DNA of 44,660 bases from contig JABGTE010000220.1 in assembly GCA_018647445.1 (NCBI GenBank), positions 1-44,660 of the forward strand, written 5' to 3'. The translations under genes and the position numbers were made by a program. Below, in pieces: positions 16,202 to 24,658 of the stretch; the stretch's first letter is position 1, and the number at the start of each line of letters is the position of its first letter. The notes under the pieces were generated by a model, which was not told where the DNA came from, ran no database searches, and was given only the letters and a program-made list of their open reading frames with translations. The DNA is from Gammaproteobacteria bacterium. GTDB lineage: Bacteria; Pseudomonadota; Gammaproteobacteria; Pseudomonadales; Azotimanducaceae.

Positions 16202-17146
16202 CTAGCCATTGTTGACGAGTGCGGTCGCGAGCGCTTTTGCTGAAACAAAGGCCGATTCTGCCCCCCGAGTTCCGCCCCAATCGCAACAGGCGCCGAGTTG
16301 AAGCGTGGGGTGCAGCCAATGGGTGTGGGCGGCCTGCTCGATGACCTTTGCCGATCGCCAACGGTGAAGTTTTGCACTGTCAAGTGTCGCGCTTAGGAGG
16401 GCCTCGGTCGCGCCCCGCAACGTCTGCTCGACCCCTGCCAGATCTGAATCTATGTGTTCGCTCGCCCACTGGTCTTGGGCATGGACCACAAGAGCACTGG
16501 GGTGGCGGCGACTTGGACGACGTCCAGACAATATCAGCTCGGCAACCACCGCATCTTGGCAGACCGCGCGATCCCAGCTGGGATTCAAAGTCGTTTGGCA
16601 CAATAATGTAAAGCCGGGCTGGTAGCGCGCGGAGAGATCAAAGTTGAAGCGAGCAAAGAGGGTCTGCGTCTGCGCCAGCGGCGTGCTGCAAAGGACCCAG
16701 TCAAAAGGGCCATGAGCGCGCTCGGCGCTGGCAAGGTACCACTTGCCGGGCTCGCCATAAATCGATTGGATCTCACTTTGTGTTTCGACGGCATGCCGAG
16801 CAAAGAGGGTTTTGAGCCACTGGTTCATGGTTGGTTGGCCAATGTAATGCGGCTCGAACCAGGTACGTTTATAAGACTTTTGGTTAAGGCCGAGCGTAGT
16901 CATTTTTGGATGCCACTCGGTGAGGGTTTGATCTGCTAGGAATGGCTGCAAAAATTGCTTAAATCCGCTGTCTCGAGCAATAAAGCAGGGTGCGCCGTGA
17001 TCCCAATTTGCATCGACACCTTGACGTGTGGCCATTCGTCCACCAATCCCCCTTGATTTTTCAAAGATTGTTAAAGTACCCAATGTGCTCAGGCTTTGAC
17101 AAAGGGTTGCGCTGGACAAACCGGCGCCGATAATCGCGATGTTCAT
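16202..17146 (-). CDS. Renalase-like FAD-dependent amine oxidoreductase
   Basis: A 314-residue flavoprotein. The N-terminus MNIAIIGAGLSSATL is the FAD-binding dinucleotide fold, followed by FEKSRGIGGRMATR, the second FAD motif of the renalase/NAD(P)-binding family. The C-terminal 'LQLGACCDWGGTRGAESAFVSAKALA' matches the usual 'GD..gg.rvEgA..SG..aA' FAD-closing block. Bacterial renalases oxidise dihydro-nicotinamide isomers; others are uncharacterised. It is a single gene next to the transporter gene at 17224, on the same strand. No strong ribosome site is visible before the ATG at 17146. Confidence 0.8.
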   Translation of the reverse strand: MNIAIIGAGLSSATLCQSLSTLGTLTIFEKSRGIGGRMATRQGVDANWDHGAPCFIARDSGFKQFLQPFLADQTLTEWHPKMTTLGLNQKSYKRTWFEPHYIGQPTMNQWLKTLFARHAVETQSEIQSIYGEPGKWYLASAERAHGPFDWVLCSTPLAQTQTLFARFNFDLSARYQPGFTLLCQTTLNPSWDRAVCQDAVVAELILSGRRPSRRHPSALVVHAQDQWASEHIDSDLAGVEQTLRGATEALLSATLDSAKLHRWRSAKVIEQAAHTHWLHPTLQLGACCDWGGTRGAESAFVSAKALATALVNNG

Positions 17147-17223
17147 AGTGGTGCCGTGATGATGTCGTGGGTTGGCTGGGGTAGGTTACGATGTTGTGAT
17201 CAATTGAGTTTGATCGGTTTGGT

Positions 17224-18555
17224 TCAGATGGGATTGTCGGAGTTTATATCCCGCTTTAAAAGTGCATAAAAGGGCATGGCCGCAACCAGTAAAATGAAGC
17301 CGAAATATACGGTTTCCTGACCGGCGCCGATGATCACAAGCAGGGCATAGGAGAACGCAAGGCCCGCGGTGATCAATTTTTTCCTATTACCTGGCTGACC
17401 TCGAAAGAGAATCATGGCGGTAACGGCCGCGAAGGCGAGTGGGATTAAAGTGGTTAAGGTTGATAATAAAATCATCATATTAAAGGCTTCCACGAGCCCT
17501 TTTTGGTAGTTCATAACGACCAAAAGACTCGCCAAAATGCCGGAAACGATCATTGCTTTAGCCGGTGTGCCGCCTTGATTGAGTTGATCCAGTCTTCCTG
17601 GAAAAAGTCGATCCAACGAAATAGCGCGGACGAGCTGACCCGATAGTAAGATCTGGGTGTTGAGTGCGCCAAAGGTTGCCATGATCGCGCCGGCTGCGAT
17701 CACGCTCGCGCCCGATCGGCCGAGCACTAAAACCGAAGCGTCTGCGAACGGTGCGTTAGAGGTCGCGAGTGTAGCCGCTGGCAGGAGTAAGACCACGCCC
17801 AAATACGCAATCAGATAAACTGTGAGGACTGTCAAGGTACCGGTAATCAAAATTTTGGGGATCAATCGCTCGGGATCCTTCATATCGGCGGCGGGCACTG
17901 TCCCGCCCTCTAAACCAACGAAAGCCCACATAACCAGAGTTACACTGGTTGCAATGACGGCAAGGTAAGACCCACCGGTGGGGTTTAGTGCTGGGATATT
18001 CTCACTCGACCCCATTGTCAAGCCCAAGCCGCCGACCAACAATAGAGGCAGAATTTTTAGAACTGTGGTGAGTAGTTGGACGTTACCGGATGCGGCTATG
18101 GACTGGCAGTTGATCAGCACTAAAGTCCAGATTAAAACCAGCGTCGCCCCAGCTGAGATGGGGCCGCTTGAGGCGAGAACCGGAAAGAAAAACGACAGGT
18201 AGCCAACACAAGCCACCGCAATGGCGGCTGTTGCGGCCCAAAGGGCGATCCAGTAGCCCCAGCCAATCCAAAAACCGATGAAGTCGCCCATGCCGGCGCG
18301 CGCGTAAGCGTAAGGTCCGCCAATAACTGGCAGGGTACGCGCCAGGTCGGACAGCATAAGCGATAGGACTAAAGCGCCCGCGCCTGCGATTAACCAACCT
18401 ATGATGCCCAGGAGTCCGAATGGTGCGAGTAGGGCGGGTAGCATAAAAATGCCCGAACCAATGGTGCCGCCAACGACTAAAGACCAGCCGCGCCAAAATC
18501 CAATGGCTTTCTGACTGTTGGCGGGTTGGTTTGTAGTGGCGGTTGTCGGTTCGAT
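17224..18555 (-). CDS. APC-superfamily amino-acid transporter (AdiC/APA-like), apparent AUC start
   Basis: A 12-helix transporter. Residues 'VVGGTIGSGIFMLPALLAPFG' contain the GSG-I-F helix-1 motif that binds the amino acid in AdiC; 'YLSFFFPVL', 'VMWAFVGLEGG' (Trp equivalent to AdiC Trp202) and 'GTPAKAMIVSG' align with the same protein. The first ATG (18444) begins inside helix 1, after GSGIF, and would destroy the site. The frame is open upstream to a TGA and has no ATG, GTG or TTG there. An AUC codon at 18555 has AGGAG exactly 6 bases upstream, giving 443 residues, almost the length of AdiC (445). The start is therefore inferred to be AUC. Substrate is an amino acid or polyamine; no decarboxylase is adjacent. 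Confidence 0.75.
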   Translation of the reverse strand: MEPTTATTNQPANSQKAIGFWRGWSLVVGGTIGSGIFMLPALLAPFGLLGIIGWLIAGAGALVLSLMLSDLARTLPVIGGPYAYARAGMGDFIGFWIGWGYWIALWAATAAIAVACVGYLSFFFPVLASSGPISAGATLVLIWTLVLINCQSIAASGNVQLLTTVLKILPLLLVGGLGLTMGSSENIPALNPTGGSYLAVIATSVTLVMWAFVGLEGGTVPAADMKDPERLIPKILITGTLTVLTVYLIAYLGVVLLLPAATLATSNAPFADASVLVLGRSGASVIAAGAIMATFGALNTQILLSGQLVRAISLDRLFPGRLDQLNQGGTPAKAMIVSGILASLLVVMNYQKGLVEAFNMMILLSTLTTLIPLAFAAVTAMILFRGQPGNRKKLITAGLAFSYALLVIIGAGQETVYFGFILLVAAMPFYALLKRDINSDNPI

Positions 18556-18944
18556 GATTTGCTCCTGAGGCTTGCATGGCGTTTGGAATCAGTCTCTTGC
18601 TTGAACTCTACCGCACATGGGGTTGCTGGGTCATCCGATATTCGGTGGCGGCCAAGGGGTATAACGCGAATGCAATCGAGCGCGGGGTTTGGCCCTGGTG
18701 CTGGAATGAGATGCGATCGGCCTGCGGCCTTCAGGGATTGCAGGCTTGCCTCATTTTGGTCCTAAAAAGGGCTCCAGGACGCAGCAAGCCAAGTCTCGCC
18801 AGTCTCAGCCTTGACGGTGTAAAGTAGAGGTTAAAGCGCCAGCGCCGAGTTGGGATTAGGAGAAGAAACGAAAGCACAGGCGCCGCCGGCATTCGGATTG
18901 AGGTCACCAAAAGGGTTGAAAGCAACACAAGGAAGAGGTGAAAG
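18556..18944. other. Divergent intergenic region between the APA transporter and EthD gene
   Basis: It carries the ribosome site of the transporter gene (minus strand, 18562-18566) and the leader of the EthD gene, whose own ribosome site (AAGAGGTGAAAG) is at the right end. Open frames on either strand are short and lack family features; one on the minus strand (18577 start) is a shadow of the transporter. No terminator or tRNA was seen. Confidence 0.4.
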
Positions 18945-19307
18945 ATGATCAAACAAGTTGTATTTTTAAAGCGTCGCAAGGATCTGGATCTGGCTACGTT
19001 TAAAGATTACTACGAAGCCCATCATCGAAAAATCGGTGAGCGAGTCTTGGCCGGGTTTGCTGCCTCTTATATTCGGCGGTATTTAGATCCCGCGCATCTG
19101 CCAGCCGCTAACCCCCCGTTTGATGTGATCACAGAGATGTGGTTCTCGGATTGGGCCGCGCAAAAAGCGTGCATGGCGCACCTCAGTGATCCTCTGATTG
19201 CGGCAGAAATTCAGGCGGATGAAGCAAAACTGTTCGACCCGGACGCGAAATGGGGTGGCTTCTTGTCGGAAGAAGTCTCGATGATGCCGCCCGTTCAACC
19301 GCACTAG
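18945..19307 (+). CDS. EthD-domain protein
   Basis: A 120-residue ferredoxin-like (dimeric alpha-beta barrel) protein. The N-terminal 'VFLKRRKDLDLATFKDYYEAHH' is the EthD pattern (Lr.r...s...F..yw...H), and 'EMWFSDWAAQKACMAHL' is the second conserved element. EthD-like proteins assist degradation of ethers, polyketides or aromatic acids; many bind an aromatic substrate. The exact role is unknown. A good ribosome site (AAGAGG) lies before the ATG. It stands alone between the divergent transporter and a convergent exported protein. Confidence 0.8.
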   Translation: MIKQVVFLKRRKDLDLATFKDYYEAHHRKIGERVLAGFAASYIRRYLDPAHLPAANPPFDVITEMWFSDWAAQKACMAHLSDPLIAAEIQADEAKLFDPDAKWGGFLSEEVSMMPPVQPH

Positions 19308-19336
19308 AGCGTTACGAGGCCCCAAGATGAGGCGCC

Positions 19337-20014
19337 TTACAGCATCTTCCGCAATCGGTAGGTGAGTACCCGGTTGGGGGCAAGATCGACCTGCAATCCA
19401 ACCCACTGCCCAGCAGAACTATAGTCTACATTGATCGTTTGATCGTCAGTAACCAGTCTGTAGCGGAAGCCAGCGCTTTCCAGCGCCTCACCCAGTGACG
19501 GCTCGGGCACTGGCCCAGAGTTCAAGGGGTTTGCCTCGATGGGTGGGCGGCGCTCGAACGATACGGGACTCATTTGCCCGGTTTGGCCATTCATCAGTTG
19601 CCGTTGACTGGTAAAGTCTTTCCGCCAATAGGCGTAGGACCATAGGCAGGGTTGTTCATCCAATGTAAGCGCTTTAGGTTCTTTTAAAGTTGTTAATGCG
19701 TAGCCCTCAGGACTGCTCGTTAGGGTGACTTGCGCCAACTCGCCATTGCTCTGTGTACTGGTGCTCAAGGACTGTAGGCAGTTGTCATCCCAGATTTCCC
19801 GATGCTGATGCTGATAGGCAAAAAACGTGATGCCAAGCAGTTTTACCCTATAGTCGGCCTCGCCTTGTACCACTTGATGGCCGCGCTCGTCGACGGAGAG
19901 TGTAATCTTGTGATGGCCGATGGGTTTGCCGTTGAGCAGCACCTCAAAATCAAATGTGTCCGCTAGGCTGGGGAATGCATTCAAAGAAAATAGAACAAAA
20001 AGCGCTCGGATCAT
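19337..20014 (-). CDS. Exported DUF6134-like protein
   Basis: A 225-residue protein with a clear signal peptide (MIRALFVLFSLNAFPSLA, cleavage about residue 18). Its body begins 'FEVLLNGKPIGHHKITLS', then 'YQHQHREIWDDNCLQSLSTSTQSNGE', the pattern of DUF6134: a short beta-rich periplasmic domain with 'G..IG.H', 'Y.h...E.W' and 'T..nG'. The function of the family is unknown. Two Cys residues (in DDNCLQ and QPCLW) could form a disulfide. It is convergent with the EthD gene. Confidence 0.65.
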   Translation of the reverse strand: MIRALFVLFSLNAFPSLADTFDFEVLLNGKPIGHHKITLSVDERGHQVVQGEADYRVKLLGITFFAYQHQHREIWDDNCLQSLSTSTQSNGELAQVTLTSSPEGYALTTLKEPKALTLDEQPCLWSYAYWRKDFTSQRQLMNGQTGQMSPVSFERRPPIEANPLNSGPVPEPSLGEALESAGFRYRLVTDDQTINVDYSSAGQWVGLQVDLAPNRVLTYRLRKML

Positions 20015-20214
20015 AAAGTGCTTCCAATTTTCCTCTACTTACGTCTTTGAATACAGGTTGGATCAAGGCAGACGGCTTTGACGGTCGCCTAACCTCGATA
20101 AAATTGCCGATGCGCCCTAGCTTGGCCGTGCGGCGGTGAAAGCGGAGAATTTAAAATGGGCTGCGCATCGGGATACAAAACCCCCCGAATTAAAGGCAGC
20201 GGCTTAAAGGGTGT

Positions 20215-20706
20215 TTAGTAAAGATACTCGATTTCATCATTTACGAAGGTATATCTTGGGTGCTTATACCAGCCGTAGAGGAGCGTGTGCCTGGGCTCTT
20301 TATGAACTTTAGTTTGAAAAACTTTGAGCACGCCATCGACGGGCTTAAGCCAGAAGTCCATGTCGTAAATTTTTTCATCGTCGTGCTGTTCATGGAAATC
20401 CGTACAGGCGAAGTAAACGCCTTGATTGATTTGGCGGACTGGGTCGTGTACCTGAATAAATTTCAAAACCAGTTCATCTAAGGTTTTGTCGTCGATGGTA
20501 TGCCAATAGCCATCAATCACGGTTAACGACTGGATGTGTTCAGTCATCGCCGCTTTGATATCGTCTACATAAAACTGGATTGGCTGCGGATCAATCGGCG
20601 CCGCTGATAGCGCCCCGCCTAGGAAAATCAGGCAAGACGCGAAGAGTCGGCAGCACCAGCCAACGGGGGTGCTACTACGGCCTAAACGAGATGCGGATGA
20701 AGCCAT
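20215..20706 (-). CDS. Small exported protein of unknown function
   Basis: A 163-residue protein with a signal peptide (hydrophobic run CLIFLGGALSA, cleavage near residue 35). The mature part is acidic and aromatic-rich, with 'DGYWHTIDDKTLDELVLKFIQVHDPVRQINQGVYFACTDFHEQHDDEK' and an end 'WYKHPRYTFVNDEIEYLY'. I do not recognise a family. It lies 27 bases downstream of the EHGG-repeat protein on the same strand, so they are probably co-transcribed, though the spacing holds only a weak ribosome site. Confidence 0.6.
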   Translation of the reverse strand: MASSASRLGRSSTPVGWCCRLFASCLIFLGGALSAAPIDPQPIQFYVDDIKAAMTEHIQSLTVIDGYWHTIDDKTLDELVLKFIQVHDPVRQINQGVYFACTDFHEQHDDEKIYDMDFWLKPVDGVLKVFQTKVHKEPRHTLLYGWYKHPRYTFVNDEIEYLY

Positions 20707-20733
20707 CTTGTCAGATTCTGCAAGTAAATTGGG

Positions 20734-20985
20734 TTACGAGTGATTCGGCTTTTCTGAAGCAGGCGCGCCACCATGTTCGTGCGCTTCTTTTTCAGGGGCA
20801 GCTTTGCCGCCATGCTCCGCGTCCGGTTTTTCCGCTGCGGCCTTGCCGCCATGTTCTTGATGCGCTTTTTCAGGCGCGGCTGAGCCGCCGTGTTCTTGCT
20901 TCTTTTCGGGCGCTGCCGTGCCGCCGTGTTCAGCCGCCATTGCTAAACAAGGCAGAAGACAGGTGATTAAAAGTAATTTCTTCAT
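20734..20985 (-). CDS. Exported EHGG-repeat protein
   Basis: An 83-residue protein. After a signal peptide (MKKLLLITCLLPCLAMA) come five tandem units of 12-13 residues, each starting EHGG and containing A-[AP]-[AP]-EK: EHGGTAAPEKKQ, EHGGSAAPEKAHQ, EHGGKAAAEKPDA, EHGGKAAPEKEAH and EHGGAPASEKPNHS. The repeats are rich in His, Glu, Lys and Gly, so the mature chain is probably disordered and may bind divalent metal (inference). GGGAG lies 6 bases upstream of the ATG. It is first in a likely two-gene unit with 20215-20706. Confidence 0.7.
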   Translation of the reverse strand: MKKLLLITCLLPCLAMAAEHGGTAAPEKKQEHGGSAAPEKAHQEHGGKAAAEKPDAEHGGKAAPEKEAHEHGGAPASEKPNHS

Positions 20986-21067
20986 GGATTGCTCCCACTT
21001 GCGTGATGGTAAGTAGTCGGTAAATCTTAGTAGCTACGTTAACAGAAAATTCGGCGATGAGTGAAGG

Positions 21068-21892
21068 CTAATCCGCTTGACGGCTTTTGCTCAGTCCGAG
21101 GTTCTGGTTTGAGAAGGGTTCGGCCAGCCAGTGTCTAAAGGAGGCTGTTTGATCCCGAGCATCTGGCAGTCCTAAATCACATTCTTTTATTTGGGCTTGA
21201 GTCAGCGCGTTAGCCTCCGTGCCAAAGCAGGGGTCCCAAATGCTGAGCAATGTTGAGAAATTAGCGTCTCCGAAGCGTCGGTCAACGAGGTGATGGGTGG
21301 CATGAAAACGGGGCGTCACCCAAATGCGCCTCACAACGCGTTCGAGACCGTCAGGAAGGTCCCAGTTAGCATGATGGGCCTGGGCGAACCAACTGACCAG
21401 AATCTCGAATAAAAACCAAGCTATGGCCGATGGTCCCCAAATAACGACCCAGGTCGCTTTGGCGAAGGTTGACAATAATAACTCCCCAGGATGAAACCGC
21501 AGGGCCGTCGAAACATCGATTGAAGTGTCTGCGTGATGGGCTTTATGAAAGCGCCATAAAAACGTGATGCGATGATTGGCGCGATGCCAAAAATAATCAA
21601 ATGCGTCCAGAACAATAATCGAGATAATGAATTCAAGCCAGCCCGAAAGCCCGAGCCAGCGTGCCAGTCCCCAGCCTTGCTGCTCAACGTAAACCAGCCA
21701 AGCCAGCATCGGTACAAAGGTAAGGGTACGCACAAGCAGTGTGTTTACACCTGCCATAAAGCTGTGGGTCAGTAATCGCCGATACTTTGCGCCTTCCAAA
21801 TGGCGCGCGGGCAGGAGGCTTTCAAGGGCTAGGAAAAAGCCAAAGCCAGTAAGAAAGACGATTAATCGGCCAGTATCGAGATCAATGTTCAT
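21068..21892 (-). CDS. Sterol desaturase / fatty-acid hydroxylase family protein
   Basis: A 274-residue membrane di-iron enzyme. Four hydrophobic spans are interleaved with the histidine clusters WHRANH (HxxxH), HKAHH (HxxHH) and a downstream HATHH, plus another HH in 'QAHHANW'. This is the family ligand set for the di-iron site that hydroxylates or desaturates sterols and acyl chains using O2. Substrate is not determined by sequence. The N-terminus 'DTGRLIVFLTGFGFFLALESLLP' is the first span. It is divergent from the hbd-type gene with a 238-base gap. Confidence 0.87.
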   Translation of the reverse strand: MNIDLDTGRLIVFLTGFGFFLALESLLPARHLEGAKYRRLLTHSFMAGVNTLLVRTLTFVPMLAWLVYVEQQGWGLARWLGLSGWLEFIISIIVLDAFDYFWHRANHRITFLWRFHKAHHADTSIDVSTALRFHPGELLLSTFAKATWVVIWGPSAIAWFLFEILVSWFAQAHHANWDLPDGLERVVRRIWVTPRFHATHHLVDRRFGDANFSTLLSIWDPCFGTEANALTQAQIKECDLGLPDARDQTASFRHWLAEPFSNQNLGLSKSRQAD

Positions 21893-22130
21893 AAGGTAGC
21901 TTAGCGAAATTTTTAGGTATTGATAACGGTTTTTGTGGCGCGTACAGCGCAGGATGGGAGGTTACCCAAAGACCTGCGCTCGCGCGCCGCAATCTTATTG
22001 GGCGGATACTTTCCCCAACAGACGCTCTAAAATTGCATCCTGCTGGATTCCTTGAGCCTTTTGGGCCTGAATTGCGCCCCTTTGGCAATCTTGATAAGGT
22101 TCGCGGCCAAGCAATAACAGGAAGCGAAAC

Positions 22131-22976
22131 ATGCAAAAAATAGGCGTTTTGGGTGCAGGAACCATGGGTGCGGGTATTGCTCAGGCGTTTGCTGCCGCAG
22201 GGTTGGATGTGGTCTTGCGGGATGTTTCGGAAGCGTTGGTGAACGGTGGCCTGAAGATTGTCCGGAAAAATCTCGACCGACAAGTGGCAAAAGGCACTTT
22301 GCCTGAAATTGAGCATCAAGCGATCTTAGGTCGAATTAACGGGGCGACGGATCTCGCAGCAGTTTCAGATTGCGATCTAATTGTTGAAGCCATCATTGAA
22401 AGTATGGCCATTAAAAAAGTCGTGTTCGGCGAACTTGATGCAATCTGTCAACCATCAACCCTATTTGTTTCGAATACCTCGTCGTTGTCGATAACGGAGA
22501 TTGCCAGTGCGACGAATCGGCCGGATCAAGTGATGGGCATGCACTTTTTTAATCCGGCACCGGTCATGAAACTCGTCGAACTGATTCGCGGCATTGCCAC
22601 GGCGCAGGCAACGGTTGATGCAGTGCATGCGGTTGCGATTCAAATTGGTAAGCAACCAGTTGAAGTCGCCGAAGCACCGGGTTTTGTCGTGAATCGAATA
22701 CTCGTGCCAATGATTAATGAAGCGGTCGGTATCCTCGCGGAAGGCTTGGCATCGGCGCAAGATATCGATGCTGCCATGAAATTGGGCGCGAACCATCCAA
22801 TGGGGCCTTTAACCCTCGCCGATATGATCGGTTTAGATGTTTGCTTGGCCGTCATGGATGTATTTCATCAAGAGTTTGGCGATTCGAAGTATCGCACCCA
22901 TCCCCTGCTACGGAAGTACGTTCGTGCCGGCTGGCTAGGCCGTAAATCCGGAAAAGGCTTTTACGATTATTCCTAG
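22131..22976 (+). CDS. 3-hydroxyacyl-CoA (3-hydroxybutyryl-CoA) dehydrogenase
   Basis: A 281-residue member, the normal length. The N-terminus has the NAD motif [14 protein letters not shown], then 'VVLRDVSE'. '[13 protein letters not shown]' carries the catalytic Ser/Asn region, followed by '[18 protein letters not shown]' with the catalytic His and '[21 protein letters not shown]'. C-terminal dimer domain '[24 protein letters not shown]' and '[15 protein letters not shown]' are typical. It oxidises 3-hydroxyacyl-CoA in beta-oxidation, butyrate or phenylacetate routes. AGGAAG is 6 bases upstream of the ATG. It stands alone. Confidence 0.95.
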   Translation: MQKIGVLGAGTMGAGIAQAFAAAGLDVVLRDVSEALVNGGLKIVRKNLDRQVAKGTLPEIEHQAILGRINGATDLAAVSDCDLIVEAIIESMAIKKVVFGELDAICQPSTLFVSNTSSLSITEIASATNRPDQVMGMHFFNPAPVMKLVELIRGIATAQATVDAVHAVAIQIGKQPVEVAEAPGFVVNRILVPMINEAVGILAEGLASAQDIDAAMKLGANHPMGPLTLADMIGLDVCLAVMDVFHQEFGDSKYRTHPLLRKYVRAGWLGRKSGKGFYDYS

Positions 22977-23166
22977 AGGGGGGCTCTAAGCGTTGTATTC
23001 ATTGCCGCAGCGACTAGTCCTGCTTTCAGAAGACGGGTATCGGTCAAGGCTGATGTGGTGCGACGCGCGCTTGGTTTAAAATGCGTCTCCGGTGATTTGG
23101 AGCAAATGGGTTTAACCGAACCGTCTTGCTGTGCCTGGTCTGGCAGGCGCTGGAAAGCGTCACTGC

Positions 23167-24105
23167 CTAGGCGTTGAGAAACTGGTGCACCGCATTAAAC
23201 AGCTGAAAACGACGGTTCTCGAGCAGCAGACTATGGGTGCCACCGCCGATGAGGGTAAATTGCCGCGAATGCGCTTGGGTCAGGCGGCTAAAAACGATGA
23301 GACCTTGTTCAGGGGTTGTCTCGATATCTAGATCACCGACCACGATAAGAGTCGGTGCTTGAATTAACTCGGGTTGATACCAATCGATACCCGTTTGCGC
23401 GCAGTGTGCAAAATCCGCGCGAACGCCGGTGGGTGCCCGAAGAAAAGCGTGCTTCGCTGCGTCATAGTTTGGGTCGGTCTCAACCATTGTTTGACACCAA
23501 TCGGCGGCAACCGTCGGCGCCACAACGGTCTCAAATTCCACCGGGTCCAGGCCGTGCGCCCACCGACTCAATGCGCCGTGAGCGGTGACCGTGCGATAAG
23601 CGGGGATGCTGCTGCTGGCTTTAAAATCCGCTTGTTTTTCAACCCATAGGGCGCCATACAATATCAAACGATTTACCCGCTCGGGGAATTGACCGGCGAC
23701 GCGACCGCAAATGGCAGTACCCCAGCTATAACCCAACAAGTCAACGGCATCATGTGCGCATTGCGCGCAAATGAACTCAATCGCGCGTTGGACGTCTACA
23801 ACTGCATCATCGGTTTGCACGAGCGGAGCGTTTAGATTCGCGGGCTCCGCCATCGCCCCTGGACGATCAGATTGTCCGTAACCGGTCAAATCAAGACACC
23901 AAGCGTCGAAACCTTGATCCGCCATCTCATCCATCCAAGAGCGGCCGTCGATAGCGTAGTCAAAGGTTTGGGTCGCCCCGTAGGTGGCGCCATGGACAAA
24001 AAGTACCGGTGTGCCTTGCGCCTCGGCTGTCGCCTTGTGGCGCAACCGAATCTGGCAACCTTCGTGATGACTGGGTAGGTCGTGGTTGAATTCGGTGAGC
24101 GCCAT
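23167..24105 (-). CDS. Alpha/beta hydrolase
   Basis: A 312-residue single-domain hydrolase. The oxyanion-hole region 'VLFVHGATYGATQTFD' (HG motif) is near residue 35, the nucleophile elbow is GYSWG (Ser near 125), the acid is in 'VVGDLDIETTPEQ' and the base in 'IGGGTHSLLLE'. A cap region of about 70 residues lies between. The esterase, lactonase or haloalkane dehalogenase substrate cannot be told. AAGGAT lies just upstream of the ATG, and the upstream thioesterase gene ends 9 bases before, so the two form an operon. Confidence 0.83.
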   Translation of the reverse strand: MALTEFNHDLPSHHEGCQIRLRHKATAEAQGTPVLFVHGATYGATQTFDYAIDGRSWMDEMADQGFDAWCLDLTGYGQSDRPGAMAEPANLNAPLVQTDDAVVDVQRAIEFICAQCAHDAVDLLGYSWGTAICGRVAGQFPERVNRLILYGALWVEKQADFKASSSIPAYRTVTAHGALSRWAHGLDPVEFETVVAPTVAADWCQTMVETDPNYDAAKHAFLRAPTGVRADFAHCAQTGIDWYQPELIQAPTLIVVGDLDIETTPEQGLIVFSRLTQAHSRQFTLIGGGTHSLLLENRRFQLFNAVHQFLNA

Positions 24106-24114
24106 AATAGATCC

Positions 24115-24525
24115 TTATTGTCCTGTATCGACGGGTTGGGCCGAGTGCAGCAATGTCGCAACGAGTTTTTGATTCGGGTCGTACAAACGGCCTTCAGAAG
24201 TTGCGCTTTTTCGTCCGAGATTGATGATTTTGACCTCAATATGACCCAAGCCCTCCGGCATTGGGCGATGGAACATCACATGTAAGTTGGTTGATAATGG
24301 CGCTTTTTTGCGATCGTAGCCTTTGATCATGACAAGCGAGGTTGCATCATCAAGAGCTGCCGAGATCATACCGCCCTGCACAAACCCCATTGGATTTAGT
24401 GCCGCCTGAGGAAAGGTGACCGTAAAGTGAGTCGTTTCCGCGTCGCTTTTGATATGGGTTAACCCAAAAAAGGTCATGGTCGGGCAAAAAGATGCTTGAT
24501 TCAGTTGTTGATAAACGTCGGTCAC
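24115..24525 (-). CDS. PaaI-family hotdog thioesterase
   Basis: A 136-residue hotdog-fold protein. The signature 'NPMGFVQGGMISAALDDATSLV' carries the conserved 'HGG' type turn (here QGG) and the catalytic Asp of the acyl-CoA thioesterase family. The end 'GRKSATSEGRLYDPNQKLVATLLHSA' is the usual last strands. PaaI-type enzymes hydrolyse aryl-CoA or acyl-CoA. The start is GTG at 24525 with AAGGAG 6 bases upstream; the frame continues to a TTG at 24582 without a ribosome site. It forms a short unit with the hydrolase gene 23167-24105 and is divergent from the TauD-like gene. Confidence 0.83.
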   Translation of the reverse strand: MTDVYQQLNQASFCPTMTFFGLTHIKSDAETTHFTVTFPQAALNPMGFVQGGMISAALDDATSLVMIKGYDRKKAPLSTNLHVMFHRPMPEGLGHIEVKIINLGRKSATSEGRLYDPNQKLVATLLHSAQPVDTGQ

Positions 24526-24658
24526 ATCGAACTCCTTATGAGAGCTAATTACTTTACCAAAGTTACTGGCGTTGGAAACCAACTGCCGAAGGAAGGATCA
24601 GGGCCGATATGGTCAATATCACAGATATGCGCTAGTTTTAAGCGAAAGGAGGCGAGTT

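Noticed and set aside
18083-18577. Minus-strand frame over the start of the APA transporter, beginning at an ATG (18577)
   Set aside because: It is an out-of-frame shadow: its sequence is Arg/His/Thr-rich and not membrane-like, whereas the other frame gives the APC helix 1. Its ATG was considered as an alternative start but is in the wrong frame.
24606-24620. GATAT-GGTCA-ATATC dyad upstream of the TauD gene as an operator
   Set aside because: Arms of only 5 AT-rich bases can occur by chance; mentioned as weak context only.
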